9,452 nt of DNA from Nanobdellota archaeon (lineage in GTDB: Archaea > Nanobdellota > Nanobdellia > Pacearchaeales > GW2011-AR1), in contig JAHJRS010000073.1 in NCBI GenBank assembly GCA_018830845.1, forward strand, positions 1-9,452, written 5' to 3'. The notes below the pieces were generated by a model. That model made no database searches. It was not told the origin of the DNA and saw only the letters and a program-made list of their open reading frames with translations. This document shows, in pieces, positions 1 to 6,165 of the stretch (the stretch's first letter is position 1; each line of letters opens with the position of its first letter). Position numbers and translations under genes: made by a program.

Positions 1-171
1 ATTATCAAAAGAAATTCCCATCTCTGCTGCAATAACTTGAAGAGCCCCCTCACGACTTATTAATCCCGAAAGCTTTGACCTTTTTGCTTCAACCCTCCGG
101 TCAATTTCCTCCTCTTCTATCCCAGAAAGCTTTGACAACTTGTCCAAAATTTTTTCATAACTTCCTTCCAT
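1..171 (-). CDS. RPA-like ssDNA-binding protein, N-terminal 57 residues (partial)
   Basis: Only the first 57 codons are present; the gene continues past the left edge. The reading frame is open from the ATG at 171 to base 1. The protein starts MEGSYEKILDKLSKLSG and continues with an acidic/basic helical stretch, a KLSGLISREGA motif and an AAEMGISFD motif. From memory of the family, this helical N-terminal region resembles that preceding the OB-fold of archaeal replication protein A-like single-strand DNA-binding proteins, which act in replication and repair. The OB-fold itself lies outside the window, so the name is an inference. The start is supported by an AT-rich TATA-like box ending 21 bases upstream. 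The gene is divergent from the elongation factor gene, with 120 bases between the two starts. Confidence 0.65.
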   Translation of the reverse strand, partial: MEGSYEKILDKLSKLSGIEEEEIDRRVEAKRSKLSGLISREGALQVIAAEMGISFDN

Positions 172-191
172 GCCTGAAAAAAATCATCACT

Positions 192-200
192 CTTTTTAAG
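192..200 (-). promoter_or_regulatory. TATA-like promoter of the RPA-like gene
   Basis: On the minus strand this reads CTTAAAAAG. The A-tract ends at 193, leaving exactly 21 bases (172-192) before the ATG at 171. This is the same spacing seen at six other genes here and implies a leaderless transcript. The box is less canonical than the others. Confidence 0.5.
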
Positions 201-260
201 CATTTTGTAAATTTTAAAATAACAATTAAAAAATGCCTGAAAAATTTAAAATTAAACAAA

Positions 261-270
261 CTTTTATAAA
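261..270 (+). promoter_or_regulatory. TATA box of the aEF-1-beta gene
   Basis: The sequence CTTTTATAAA is a textbook archaeal TATA box. It ends 21 bases before the ATG at 292, so transcription should start at or within a few bases of the start codon (leaderless mRNA). No Shine-Dalgarno sequence is seen. Confidence 0.75.
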
Positions 271-291
271 CCCGTGAAAATTTTCTAAAAA

Positions 292-564
292 ATGACAGGA
301 ATAAATGGCGCAAAGTTCAAAATCATGCCCGACTCTCCGGATACAGACCTGAATAGAATAGAGGAAGAAGCAAGAAAGATTGTTCAAAACTTTGGCGGAA
401 CAAATAAAGAGTATTCAATTGAACCAATAGCCTTTGGATTAAAGGCACTAATTGTATTTTTCTTTTATCCTGACGACAAAAATACAGAAATACTTACCGA
501 AGAATTTGAAAAAATAGAAAACGTTGCATCTGCTCAGTTGATAGACATGAGAAAGATTGCGTGA
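292..564 (+). CDS. ef1b: Archaeal translation elongation factor 1-beta (aEF-1-beta)
   Basis: This 90-residue protein has the normal length for the archaeal factor, which is just the C-terminal exchange domain of the eukaryotic EF-1-beta. Family knowledge: it promotes GDP release from aEF-1A so that the factor can be recharged with GTP and deliver aminoacyl-tRNA to the ribosome. Visible hallmarks are the KFKIMPDSPDTDL start (first beta strand with the typical MP.SP.TDL pattern), the central IEPIAFGLKAL segment and the C-terminal VASAQLIDM strand, matching the alpha-beta sandwich of the family. It is a single gene with its own TATA box 21 bases upstream and an oligo-T stretch right after the stop. 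Nothing is truncated or odd. Confidence 0.93.
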   Translation: MTGINGAKFKIMPDSPDTDLNRIEEEARKIVQNFGGTNKEYSIEPIAFGLKALIVFFFYPDDKNTEILTEEFEKIENVASAQLIDMRKIA

Positions 565-565
565 A

Positions 566-572
566 TTTTTTT
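566..572 (+). terminator. Oligo-T terminator after aEF-1-beta
   Basis: Seven consecutive T residues lie one base after the TGA stop (562-564). Archaeal RNA polymerase terminates at oligo-T tracts without needing a hairpin, and the next gene has its own promoter 22 bases further on. No stem-loop is seen. In this AT-rich DNA a T7 run could also be chance. Confidence 0.4.
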
Positions 573-593
573 GAATCCCCCTACATCTAAATA

Positions 594-602
594 CTTATAT
601 AA
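594..602 (+). promoter_or_regulatory. TATA box of the HIT-fold gene
   Basis: The sequence CTTATATAA ends 21 bases before the ATG at 624, again the leaderless spacing. There is no purine-rich ribosome site before the start. Confidence 0.7.
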
Positions 603-623
603 TATTTATCCTTCCTAAAAAAA

Positions 624-1259
624 ATGACAAAAACAATTAAAGATTTAGAGAATATAAAATTAAAATTAATTGACCATATTTCCCAAAACTATGAAAAAAC
701 AAAGGCAGAAGAACTAATAAATGGGATTCGGGCAATGAATAGTGATGAGTTTGTTGAATTCCTAAAAGAACAGGGCATTCTTAACAATCAAAAAGAATCA
801 TCAAAATGCATTTTCTGCTCGATAATTTTTGGGGAAATTCCTTCAACTAAAATAAGCGAAAATGACAAGGCAATTGCAATTTTAGACATAAACCCCGCTT
901 CGCTCGGTCACTCACTGGTAATTCCAAAAGAGCATATTGAATCAAAGGAAAAAATTCCGGGAGAAGTTGGGAAACTTGCTCTTGAAATTCAAAAAAAAAT
1001 TGAAGCCTCATTTAAACCAAAAAGGGTGGATATAATTTCTTCAAATATTATGGGTCATGAAATTTTAAACGTTCTTCCTGTCTACAACGATGAAACGCTT
1101 GAATCCGAAAGGAAAAAGCTTGGTGAAAGTGAACTAATAAAAATAAAGGAAAAGCTTGACAGAATAAAAACTCAGAAAGAAAAGGAAGAACCAAAAGAAG
1201 AAAAAGAAAAAAATGAGATTAACGAAAAAAACACATGGCTTCCAAAAAGAGTCCCTTAA
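624..1259 (+). CDS. HIT-fold protein lacking the catalytic histidine triad
   Basis: This 211-residue protein has three parts. Residues 1-60 are a charged, mostly helical N-terminal extension. Residues 61-155 are a HIT-like core. Residues 160-211 are a Lys/Glu-rich tail ending in WLPKRVP. The core shows the typical CIFC motif (C62, C65), the GEIP turn and [14 protein letters not shown] (H96, H104). Normal HIT enzymes (Hint, Fhit, GalT families) then carry H-x-H-x-H before a conserved proline and hydrolyse or transfer nucleotides through the middle histidine. Here that stretch is [10 protein letters not shown]145 is kept, but the second and third histidines are I147 and N149. By analogy with GalT, where the first histidine plus CxxC and another histidine bind zinc, a zinc site (C62, C65, H104, H145) may survive while catalysis is lost. 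It is probably a non-enzymatic binding protein; its partner is unknown. It ends 9 bases from the convergent prepilin peptidase. Confidence 0.8.
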   Translation: MTKTIKDLENIKLKLIDHISQNYEKTKAEELINGIRAMNSDEFVEFLKEQGILNNQKESSKCIFCSIIFGEIPSTKISENDKAIAILDINPASLGHSLVIPKEHIESKEKIPGEVGKLALEIQKKIEASFKPKRVDIISSNIMGHEILNVLPVYNDETLESERKKLGESELIKIKEKLDRIKTQKEKEEPKEEKEKNEINEKNTWLPKRVP

Positions 1260-1268
1260 TTTTTAAAT

Positions 1269-2294
1269 TCAAAAAAAATTAAAAAAAGAAAGAAAATTGC
1301 TTCTTAAAAGAACCAAAAAAAGCACAAAGCTTATTAAAAAAACAGGGGCAAAAACAATTCCGGTTCGGACAAGAACTTTCTTTTTGTGATGCTTTATCAA
1401 ATTTATTTCTTCCTCACTAAGCCCATCCCAATTTGCTCTTATAGTTTTGTTTTTTATCTTGACATCTTTGTAAAGCCAGTCTCCGGGAGTGAGTTTTGAA
1501 ACCGGAACTTCTTTTATCATACAGTATTCGTCTACGGATTTTAAAAAAATGTAAAGGTAAGGAATCAAAAAAAGAACTATTCCAAAATAAACAAGGTAAC
1601 TCATGAAAAAACCAAGAGCAAGAAACAAAATACCAAAAGAGGAATAAATGATAAAAATTCTTTTGTTTTTTGAAAAAGTTTTCCCAAATCCCTTTTTGAA
1701 TTGTTTAAAATTTTTAATGCTTATAAAAGTGCTTCCAATTATCCCATAAAACCCTCCCACGCCAAAAAATAAAAAGAAAAATAAGATAAACACCTCCACA
1801 TTCTGCTCAAAAATCAAAAAAACAGGGAGAACAGCTCCAAGAGAAATCATCAGTTTGACATCTCCTCCCGCAAAAACTCTTCCATAATAAAAAAGGTTTC
1901 CAAGGATAAAGAAAACCCCCAGACCAATCAATCCCTGATAAAAAAAATCAAAATTCCCTTTTAAAAAATTCCCTGGATTCACCAATATAAAATAAATTAC
2001 ACAAATAAAGATTAAGGAATAAAAGAAAAATCTCAGAAGTTCCTCTCCTCTCGTTTTAAAGTAAGACCCATGGAAATTTAATACCAAAAAAAGACCCAAT
2101 GCAAATAAAACTATCGCCCAAAAAAATCCATCCCCCGAACCCAAAAAAAGTGAATAAAAAAATCTGAATCCAAGGGCAAAAACTATAAGGCTAAAATTTA
2201 ACCAATTGGGAATTTCTCTTGACTTAATATCCGAAAAAGTTGCAAATACAATCCAAATTAAAGCAAGCCCCAATAAAAAATCCACTTCAATCAT
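1269..2294 (-). CDS. Archaeal prepilin (class III signal) peptidase, A24 family
   Basis: This is a polytopic membrane aspartic protease of 341 residues. Family knowledge: such enzymes (FlaK, PibD and EppA types) cut archaeal pilin and archaellin precursors after the glycine of a K/R-G leader. Both catalytic aspartates are visible: D22 in FSDIKSREIPNW after the first membrane helix, and D145 in the AGGDVKLMISLG motif (the GxGD signature, here GGD). About eight hydrophobic segments follow the usual arrangement. A soluble C-terminal insert (about 256-312, with SKLTPGDWLY and GLSEEEINLI) and a last helix match the longer archaeal members. The ATG at 2294 is chosen over a TTG one codon upstream because it lies exactly 21 bases after a TATA box. 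Its likely substrates are the pilin-like proteins encoded just upstream on the same strand (2529-6494). Which named subtype it is cannot be told. Confidence 0.9.
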   Translation of the reverse strand: MIEVDFLLGLALIWIVFATFSDIKSREIPNWLNFSLIVFALGFRFFYSLFLGSGDGFFWAIVLFALGLFLVLNFHGSYFKTRGEELLRFFFYSLIFICVIYFILVNPGNFLKGNFDFFYQGLIGLGVFFILGNLFYYGRVFAGGDVKLMISLGAVLPVFLIFEQNVEVFILFFFLFFGVGGFYGIIGSTFISIKNFKQFKKGFGKTFSKNKRIFIIYSSFGILFLALGFFMSYLVYFGIVLFLIPYLYIFLKSVDEYCMIKEVPVSKLTPGDWLYKDVKIKNKTIRANWDGLSEEEINLIKHHKKKVLVRTGIVFAPVFLISFVLFLVLLRSNFLSFFNFF

Positions 2295-2315
2295 CAATTA
2301 GTTTGGAAAAGAGAG

Positions 2316-2325
2316 TTTATAAAAA
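2316..2325 (-). promoter_or_regulatory. TATA box of the prepilin peptidase gene
   Basis: On the minus strand this reads TTTTTATAAA. It ends 21 bases before the ATG at 2294, giving a leaderless transcript and fixing the start codon. It lies directly downstream of the stop codon of the 48-residue gene, so the peptidase can be expressed on its own. Confidence 0.72.
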
Positions 2326-2472
2326 TTAATTCTTTTTATTTTTATTGTCCTGAGATTTCTTTAGGTCAATTTCGCTGGTTCGACGCCTTCCTCCGGATTT
2401 GTAGGGATGCTTCTTCTTTTCCTTAAACTTGGATTTTTTCTTATTACGCTTTTCTTCATTAATTCTTGCCAT
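2326..2472 (-). CDS. Small, very basic 48-residue protein, function unknown
   Basis: This short frame encodes a 48-residue protein starting MARINEEKRNKKKSKFKEKK, followed by a HPYKSGGRRRTSE segment and ending DNKNKKN. About half the residues are Lys, Arg or His, with no hydrophobic core and no membrane segment. This suggests an unstructured nucleic-acid- or ribosome-binding peptide, but I do not recognise a family. Evidence that it is real: a TATA-like box ends exactly 21 bases before its ATG, as at its neighbours; its stop abuts the promoter of the next gene; and it fills a gap otherwise without genes. It is too hydrophilic to be a pilin component despite lying between the pilin-like genes and the peptidase. 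Lysine-rich short frames arise easily in A-rich DNA, so some doubt remains. Confidence 0.55.
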   Translation of the reverse strand: MARINEEKRNKKKSKFKEKKKHPYKSGGRRRTSEIDLKKSQDNKNKKN

Positions 2473-2493
2473 AAGGAATAAAACAAAAAAAGG

Positions 2494-2501
2494 TTTAAAA
2501 T
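2494..2501 (-). promoter_or_regulatory. TATA-like promoter of the 48-residue gene
   Basis: On the minus strand this reads ATTTTAAA. It ends at 2494, 21 bases before the ATG at 2472. The spacing matches the other leaderless genes and is the main support for the small gene. Confidence 0.5.
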
Positions 2502-2528
2502 TCTTGCTAAAATTCCCAAAATGAGGAC

Positions 2529-2984
2529 TTAGTTAATTACACACCTTTCATCTGGTGCAAGGTTAGAAGCAAGGAAACTCACATCATACCTTACATTCCC
2601 GGTAGAAGTTGTTTTTGCTCCTCTTTTCCCATCGATAACAATATCCTCACAAGTCAATTCACAGCTTATAGTTGGGCAATCAGGAATCCTATATTTCTCA
2701 AAATTGCTTATTGACGAAAACACCGCACACGTTGATTTAACCTCCACCTTGTCTTCATTCGCCCTTAGTGTTCTCTCACCAGAACAATAACTATAAACGC
2801 TTGAAATGGAACAATATGAGCTACAATCCCGAATTACGTCATCAACATTGCTTGGGCTAACAAGGCTTTTAAAACCGCTCCACCCTGTAACAAATCCCCA
2901 GATAAGGATAACAAGAATTATCAATCCCAAAATTAAAAGAACAATTGTGCTCGTACTTAAACCCTGGCCTTTTTTGTTTTGCAT
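2529..2984 (-). CDS. Pilin-like protein, class III signal peptide, eight cysteines
   Basis: The 151-residue precursor begins MQNKKGQGLSTS. KKG followed by Q is the typical archaeal class III cleavage site (after G6), and the membrane helix runs from about 13 to 35. Such proteins are held in the membrane by the helix with the rest outside the cell, and can assemble into pili after cleavage. The mature domain has eight cysteines (first in RDCSSYC, last three residues from the end), enough for four disulfides, and is otherwise Ser/Asp-rich. I do not recognise the head domain. It is the last pilin-like gene in the array and has its own promoter at 3016-3025, so it is unit C. Unlike the other promoter-proximal genes it would have a leader of about 10 bases, containing a weak GAGAG before the ATG. 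Confidence 0.8.
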   Translation of the reverse strand: MQNKKGQGLSTSTIVLLILGLIILVILIWGFVTGWSGFKSLVSPSNVDDVIRDCSSYCSISSVYSYCSGERTLRANEDKVEVKSTCAVFSSISNFEKYRIPDCPTISCELTCEDIVIDGKRGAKTTSTGNVRYDVSFLASNLAPDERCVIN

Positions 2985-3015
2985 CGTCTCTCTTAATTAA
3001 TATGAGTAAAAAATA

Positions 3016-3025
3016 TTTATAAAAC
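3016..3025 (-). promoter_or_regulatory. TATA box of the eight-cysteine pilin-like gene
   Basis: On the minus strand this reads GTTTTATAAA. It ends 31 bases before the ATG at 2984, the only box in the window not at 21 bases. A short 5' leader of about 10 bases is expected. It sits just past the stop codon of the preceding gene. Confidence 0.65.
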
Positions 3026-3028
3026 TTC

Positions 3029-3382
3029 CTATGAAGGAACCTGATATTTTATGGAGAACAAAAGCACCTTTTTTTGGTTTATGAAAGGAATCCCCTCATC
3101 AATTGAAATATTTGAAAAAAAGTACCTTCTTCCAAAGTCCTCAGTAATGTTCCCTCCAAAAATAGAGTCTAAAGTTGCCTCATCCATTTCATGGTTCTTA
3201 TAAAAAAGATATTCATCTGCCATGGAGTTTATGCTTTGCATAACATCCACACTCACAAAAGAATTGCTTGTTTTAAAATCAGCGATAAAAAATGTCAGAA
3301 GGGCAAATGCAAGAAGGGCAAAAATCCCAATTACAAGAAGAGTTATCGGAAGGTCTCCTTTTTTTGATTTAAATTTTATCAT
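3029..3382 (-). CDS. Pilin-like protein, class III signal peptide, 117 aa
   Basis: The precursor begins MIKFKSKKGDLPITLL. The predicted cut is after G9, giving a mature protein that starts with Asp, and one membrane helix spans about 12-34. The remaining 80 or so residues contain no cysteine and no motif I know; FGRRYFFSN and the strand-like KKVLLFSIKYQVPS end are visible. It is the last gene of unit B. Its ATG overlaps the stop of the gene before it (ATGA), which indicates translational coupling. A GAGGT sequence 11 bases upstream may be the ribosome site, while a GGAG directly against the ATG is too close to work. It is likely a minor pilin or pseudopilin subunit, judged from the leader and neighbours only. 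Confidence 0.78.
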   Translation of the reverse strand: MIKFKSKKGDLPITLLVIGIFALLAFALLTFFIADFKTSNSFVSVDVMQSINSMADEYLFYKNHEMDEATLDSIFGGNITEDFGRRYFFSNISIDEGIPFINQKKVLLFSIKYQVPS

Positions 3383-3726
3383 CTCCGGTTATACCTCAAA
3401 ATTATTTCTTTCTTTGTTTCATTAAAATCAATTGCAAATCCTTCCTGAGACAAAAGTCTTTGAAATTCCCTATCTAAAATAATTTTCTTTGATTCTGATG
3501 GAAGTGTTACATATGTAAAAAGGGATTTTTTTAAAAAGGGGTCAGTTCCGATAAAATGCCCTGTTAAAGATAAACTAGGACGAAATTCACTTGAGATGCT
3601 TTTTGTGCTTGCAAGTAAAGACGCCCCAAAGATAAAAAATAAAACAAGAACAAGAATAATCACAGTTGCAATTATCCAAGTTAAAGTTTCTCCAACCTGC
3701 CCTCTTGAATTTATTTTATTATACAT
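3379..3726 (-). CDS. Pilin-like protein, class III signal peptide, 115 aa
   Basis: It begins MYNKINSRGQVGETLTW. Cleavage is expected after G9 (RG followed by Q, with a Glu at mature position 4), then a membrane helix at about 17-38. The exposed domain has no cysteine and includes SLSLTGHFIGTDPFLKKSL, then a basic C-terminus (EIILRYNRR). I recognise no named family for the head. Its first eight bases overlap the end of the upstream gene, and its stop overlaps the next start, so it is the third gene of unit B. GGTG seven bases before the ATG is a plausible ribosome site. It is probably a membrane-anchored subunit of the same complex as its neighbours. Confidence 0.78.
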   Translation of the reverse strand: MYNKINSRGQVGETLTWIIATVIILVLVLFFIFGASLLASTKSISSEFRPSLSLTGHFIGTDPFLKKSLFTYVTLPSESKKIILDREFQRLLSQEGFAIDFNETKKEIILRYNRR

Positions 3727-4243
3727 TTTCTTGCACCTTCCCTACAATTGACAAAATTTTCACAAGATAAACCGCACCCCCAGGAGCATTCATGAAAAAT
3801 TCTTTTTCAACACAAGTTGCAAGTTTTGATCGGTCTGCAACTTTTTCTTCACAGTCAGGCTTCCAGTTCAAATTTCCCTCAGAAAGAACAAATGAACTCC
3901 TTCTTAAGTTTGTATCCGGAAAAAAATTAACCTCTACATAATATTCTGGTCTTACAAACTCTTTTCCAGGATCAAAGTTTAAAGTGCAAAAGCTTAGAAA
4001 ATTATCTTTAAAGTCCTCCCTAAAAGTTCCCTGAGGAGTCAAAAGCAGGCTATTTGATTCGCCTCCAAAGTATACGCAGTCTGCAACTTTTTCCGCAAGA
4101 ATTCTTGCTTCAACTTCTCTAACATCATAACCCTTACCGTAAAAAGTATTAACCATAAGGACAACTCCCACAGCAACAATTACCAAAATTGCAAACCAAT
4201 AGACCGAAAGAATTTTGTCGCCGCGTTTATTTTGAAGTTTCAT
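3719..4243 (-). CDS. Pilin-like protein, class III signal peptide, four cysteines, 174 aa
   Basis: It begins MKLQNKRGDKILSVYW. Cleavage is expected after G8, with a membrane helix at about 12-34. The exposed part has four cysteines, in KVADCVYFGG, NFLSFCTLNF, KPDCEEKV and LATCVEKEF, enough for two disulfides, and strand-like segments (RPEYYVEVNFF, RRSSFVLSE). The end (GGAVYLVKILSIVGKVQ) is hydrophobic. It looks like one of the recurrent DPANN pilin-type proteins, but I cannot name a domain. It is the second gene of unit B, with an ATGA overlap upstream, an 8-base overlap downstream, and AGGA seven bases before the ATG. It is the largest of the four unit-B proteins. Confidence 0.78.
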   Translation of the reverse strand: MKLQNKRGDKILSVYWFAILVIVAVGVVLMVNTFYGKGYDVREVEARILAEKVADCVYFGGESNSLLLTPQGTFREDFKDNFLSFCTLNFDPGKEFVRPEYYVEVNFFPDTNLRRSSFVLSEGNLNWKPDCEEKVADRSKLATCVEKEFFMNAPGGAVYLVKILSIVGKVQENV

Positions 4244-4638
4244 GCTCTTTTCCTGTTAAAATTTAAAACGTAAAATCCTTCATAACCCGGATTTTTATCC
4301 GGATAATAACTTACATTTATGTCATTAAAATAATGGTAACTTGACCCTCCTTTGTCACTTAGTTTGATTGTTACATAGCCGTCTGCAATTTTGAGAATTT
4401 CGGAAAAGTCAATTCCATTTTCATCGGAAACTTCTTTTGCTTTTTGAAGGTTTACATTTATTATTGTCCCATGTTTTGCTGAATCAACTAAAAGTGCAAT
4501 TTCTTTTGAATAAGAACCTTCAATTAAAACCGCTCCTCCGGCCTGCTTTAACAAAAACAAAACCAAAATTGTTAAAAAAATTATATTTAGCACAAGAAAA
4601 ATAACATTTTCGGCCAGAATCTCTCCTCTTTTTTTCAT
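4240..4638 (-). CDS. Pilin-like protein, class III signal peptide, 132 aa, first gene of unit B
   Basis: It begins MKKRGEILAENVIF. The leader is very short (cut expected after G5), followed by a membrane helix at about 11-31. The exposed domain opens with GGAVLIEGSYSKEIALLVDS, continues AKHGTIINVNLQKA, and ends with strands (GYVTIKLSD, GFYVLNFNRKRA). There is no cysteine. The pattern suggests a small alpha-beta or all-beta head; no enzyme motif is seen. This is the promoter-proximal gene of unit B, with a TATA-like box 21 bases upstream and no ribosome site, so it should be translated from a leaderless mRNA. The following three genes all overlap in series. Function is inferred only from the leader and context. 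Confidence 0.8.
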   Translation of the reverse strand: MKKRGEILAENVIFLVLNIIFLTILVLFLLKQAGGAVLIEGSYSKEIALLVDSAKHGTIINVNLQKAKEVSDENGIDFSEILKIADGYVTIKLSDKGGSSYHYFNDINVSYYPDKNPGYEGFYVLNFNRKRA

Positions 4639-4659
4639 GAGATAAAAAAGAAAAAAGAA

Positions 4660-4669
4660 TTAATAAAAG
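4660..4669 (-). promoter_or_regulatory. TATA-like promoter of pilin unit B
   Basis: On the minus strand this reads CTTTTATTAA, one base different from the box of aEF-1-beta. It ends 21 bases before the ATG at 4638. It shows that the four genes 4638-3029 can be transcribed separately from unit A. Confidence 0.65.
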
Positions 4670-4693
4670 TTGCCCTGAACAAAATTCCCATTT

Positions 4694-5557
4694 TTAACTT
4701 GAAGTAGTAATTGTTTCACAGCCAAGATCATTGAACTGGCGGGAATTGACCTCAACCAAAGTTGAAGGAATAAACCTATTTCCCGAACTTCCCAAAATTA
4801 CCGGCGCTAAAAAATACGTTGAAACCCCTCCAACCGTGAAAGCAAGAGCACCTACAACAAGGCCTGCCCCTCCTGTTGCAGCAATTGCAACAAATCCGAT
4901 TGCTCCAAGGCCTGCCCAAGTCCATGCACTGGTCTTGCTCCACGCTCCAACCAGCGAATAATATTGATTTTGAAGGGTCACATTTCCAAAGTCCCCAGAA
5001 TAAATCCTGTTCACATCATTAGTCCCAAGGAGGTAATAAAGGTATGTTTGATCCCCTGAATAAGTGTGTGTTGCCATGTAATTATAAAACTCCCTTTTAT
5101 CAAATTCCTGTGTCCCTTCAAAAACCCGATTTCCAACAGAATCATCAAAGGCTATTTGACTGCATATTGAACAATATAGTGTTGGAAGGGTGTCTGAACC
5201 AACATAATTAACTTTTCCCTCACCAAACATCCACCAACACTCTGCAAGCTGTTCACTAAGAGCACCATATAATTCATCTTTGGTATTTACCCTTATAATA
5301 TCCGGATTTGTCATCGCCTCACAACTTCCATCAGAACTCATACAAACATACCTTCTTTTACACTGAAGTGGAAAAGTATCTGCTGGTAAAATTGATTTTC
5401 CCCGGGTAACAACAGAATTGTGACAAATTTCCTGTTCGGTTTGTTTTCCAAGATTAATTCTTATAAGAAAAAAAACAATTACTGCAAAACTTACAATTAA
5501 AATTATTAGGATAACTATCTGTTGTGTTGTCAACTCCCCTTTTTTTGAAAATTCCAT
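4694..5557 (-). CDS. Large pilin-like protein with extra C-terminal membrane hairpin, eight cysteines
   Basis: This is the largest protein of the array, 287 residues. It begins MEFSKKGELTTQQIVIL: class III cut expected after G7, then a membrane helix at about 12-33. The middle domain has seven cysteines (in EICHNS, LQCKRRYVC, DGSCEA, AECWWMFGEG and LYCSICSQ), and an eighth lies near the C-terminus (DLGCET). Residues 210-256 form a second hydrophobic region, rich in Gly and Ala, long enough for two helices. This is not normal for a pilin, which has one helix only. A membrane hairpin here could make it a base or platform element. I recall similar AECWW/MFGEGK proteins in DPANN genomes but no assigned function. 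The ATG directly follows the stop of the 33-residue gene, with GGGAG eight bases upstream. It is the last gene of unit A. Confidence 0.8.
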   Translation of the reverse strand: MEFSKKGELTTQQIVILIILIVSFAVIVFFLIRINLGKQTEQEICHNSVVTRGKSILPADTFPLQCKRRYVCMSSDGSCEAMTNPDIIRVNTKDELYGALSEQLAECWWMFGEGKVNYVGSDTLPTLYCSICSQIAFDDSVGNRVFEGTQEFDKREFYNYMATHTYSGDQTYLYYLLGTNDVNRIYSGDFGNVTLQNQYYSLVGAWSKTSAWTWAGLGAIGFVAIAATGGAGLVVGALAFTVGGVSTYFLAPVILGSSGNRFIPSTLVEVNSRQFNDLGCETITTSS

Positions 5558-5659
5558 TTAAATCGCTCCCAGATTCTGAAACAAAGTATACAATCCTATT
5601 AAAGCTATTGAAAAAAGGAAAATCCACAAAAGATATTTAAAAAGGTCTTCAAAATTCAT
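5558..5659 (-). CDS. 33-residue single-helix membrane peptide
   Basis: This tiny frame encodes MNFEDLFKYLLWIFLF followed by SIALIGLYTLFQNLGAI. It is one amphipathic-to-hydrophobic helix (about 7-30) with acidic residues at the start and no KG/RG leader, so it is not a prepilin peptidase substrate by sequence. Support for a real gene comes from perfect tiling: its ATG overlaps the stop of the preceding pilin-like gene (ATGA), and its own TAA is immediately followed by the ATG of the next one. No ribosome site is seen, so translation would depend on coupling. It could be a small membrane subunit of the complex. Short hydrophobic frames can arise by chance, but removing it would leave a 98-base hole in a packed operon. 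Confidence 0.6.
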   Translation of the reverse strand: MNFEDLFKYLLWIFLFSIALIGLYTLFQNLGAI

Positions 5660-6165
5660 GCTTCAGAAATAACTATTGCCCCTCCATTTTTGCTAATCAA
5701 AATATTTGTTCCCCCATCAGATGCAGATTTTATCTCAAAATCCTGAAATTTACTAAGAGCAGGAATTGCAAGACACACCCCTTTTTTATCACACTCATTT
5801 AGCTGCCTATCTTTGGCTAACTGAATTCCAAAAACATTAATGTTATCATAAAATACCTCATCACAAATGCACAAACAATTTTCTCCCGCACATAAATTTG
5901 GTTTTCTTTCACTTCCCGTATATGAAAAAATGTTCCATCCCTCGGGGTTTATGTCCGTAATCCTTTCGCTTGTGATAACCCCTGAATTTAAGCGGGTAAC
6001 AATGTCCTTCATCCGGTTTACCACTTCTGTCGCCTGAGCCTTTGCCTGTTCATTTGCATTGGCATAGTAAAGAGCAAAAAGAAGGTATATGAGAAAAGAT
6101 ATTGAAATCACCGCAAGAACTACCTTTAAAACTTCACTTGCAAGAAGCATCCCTTTTTTTCTCAT
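5656..6165 (-). CDS. Pilin-like protein, class III signal peptide, six cysteines, 169 aa
   Basis: It starts MRKKGMLLASEVLKVV, with cleavage expected after G5 and a membrane helix at about 12-35. The ATG at 6165 is chosen over a TTG five codons upstream because it has GGAGGG seven bases before it and forms an ATGA overlap with the preceding stop. The mature part has a helical neck (NEQAKAQATEVVNRMKDIV), then a cysteine cluster (NLCAGENCLCICDE, four Cys), then two more cysteines (NECDKKGVCLA), six in all. The clustered CxCxC spacing could form disulfides or bind metal. The C-terminus (NILISKNGGAIVISEA) is strand-like. It is the third gene of unit A. I cannot name the head domain. Confidence 0.8.
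   Translation of the reverse strand: MRKKGMLLASEVLKVVLAVISISFLIYLLFALYYANANEQAKAQATEVVNRMKDIVTRLNSGVITSERITDINPEGWNIFSYTGSERKPNLCAGENCLCICDEVFYDNINVFGIQLAKDRQLNECDKKGVCLAIPALSKFQDFEIKSASDGGTNILISKNGGAIVISEA

Noticed and set aside
170..244. 12-base direct repeat (atgcctgaaaaa) at 170-181 and 233-244
   Set aside because: Only two short copies, rich in A, one overlapping a start codon; no symmetry or flanking structure. Probably chance or a tiny local duplication.
75..269. 64-codon open frame on the plus strand
   Set aside because: It runs antisense over the RPA-like start and through two promoters; the translation is low-complexity and has no promoter of its own at the expected spacing.
2295..2297. 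TTG as the start of the prepilin peptidase
   Set aside because: An ATG follows as the next codon and lies exactly 21 bases from the TATA box.
4731..4961. 76-codon plus-strand frame within the 287-residue gene
   Set aside because: Antisense shadow of the Gly/Ala-rich membrane region; Pro/Ala-biased translation, no promoter.
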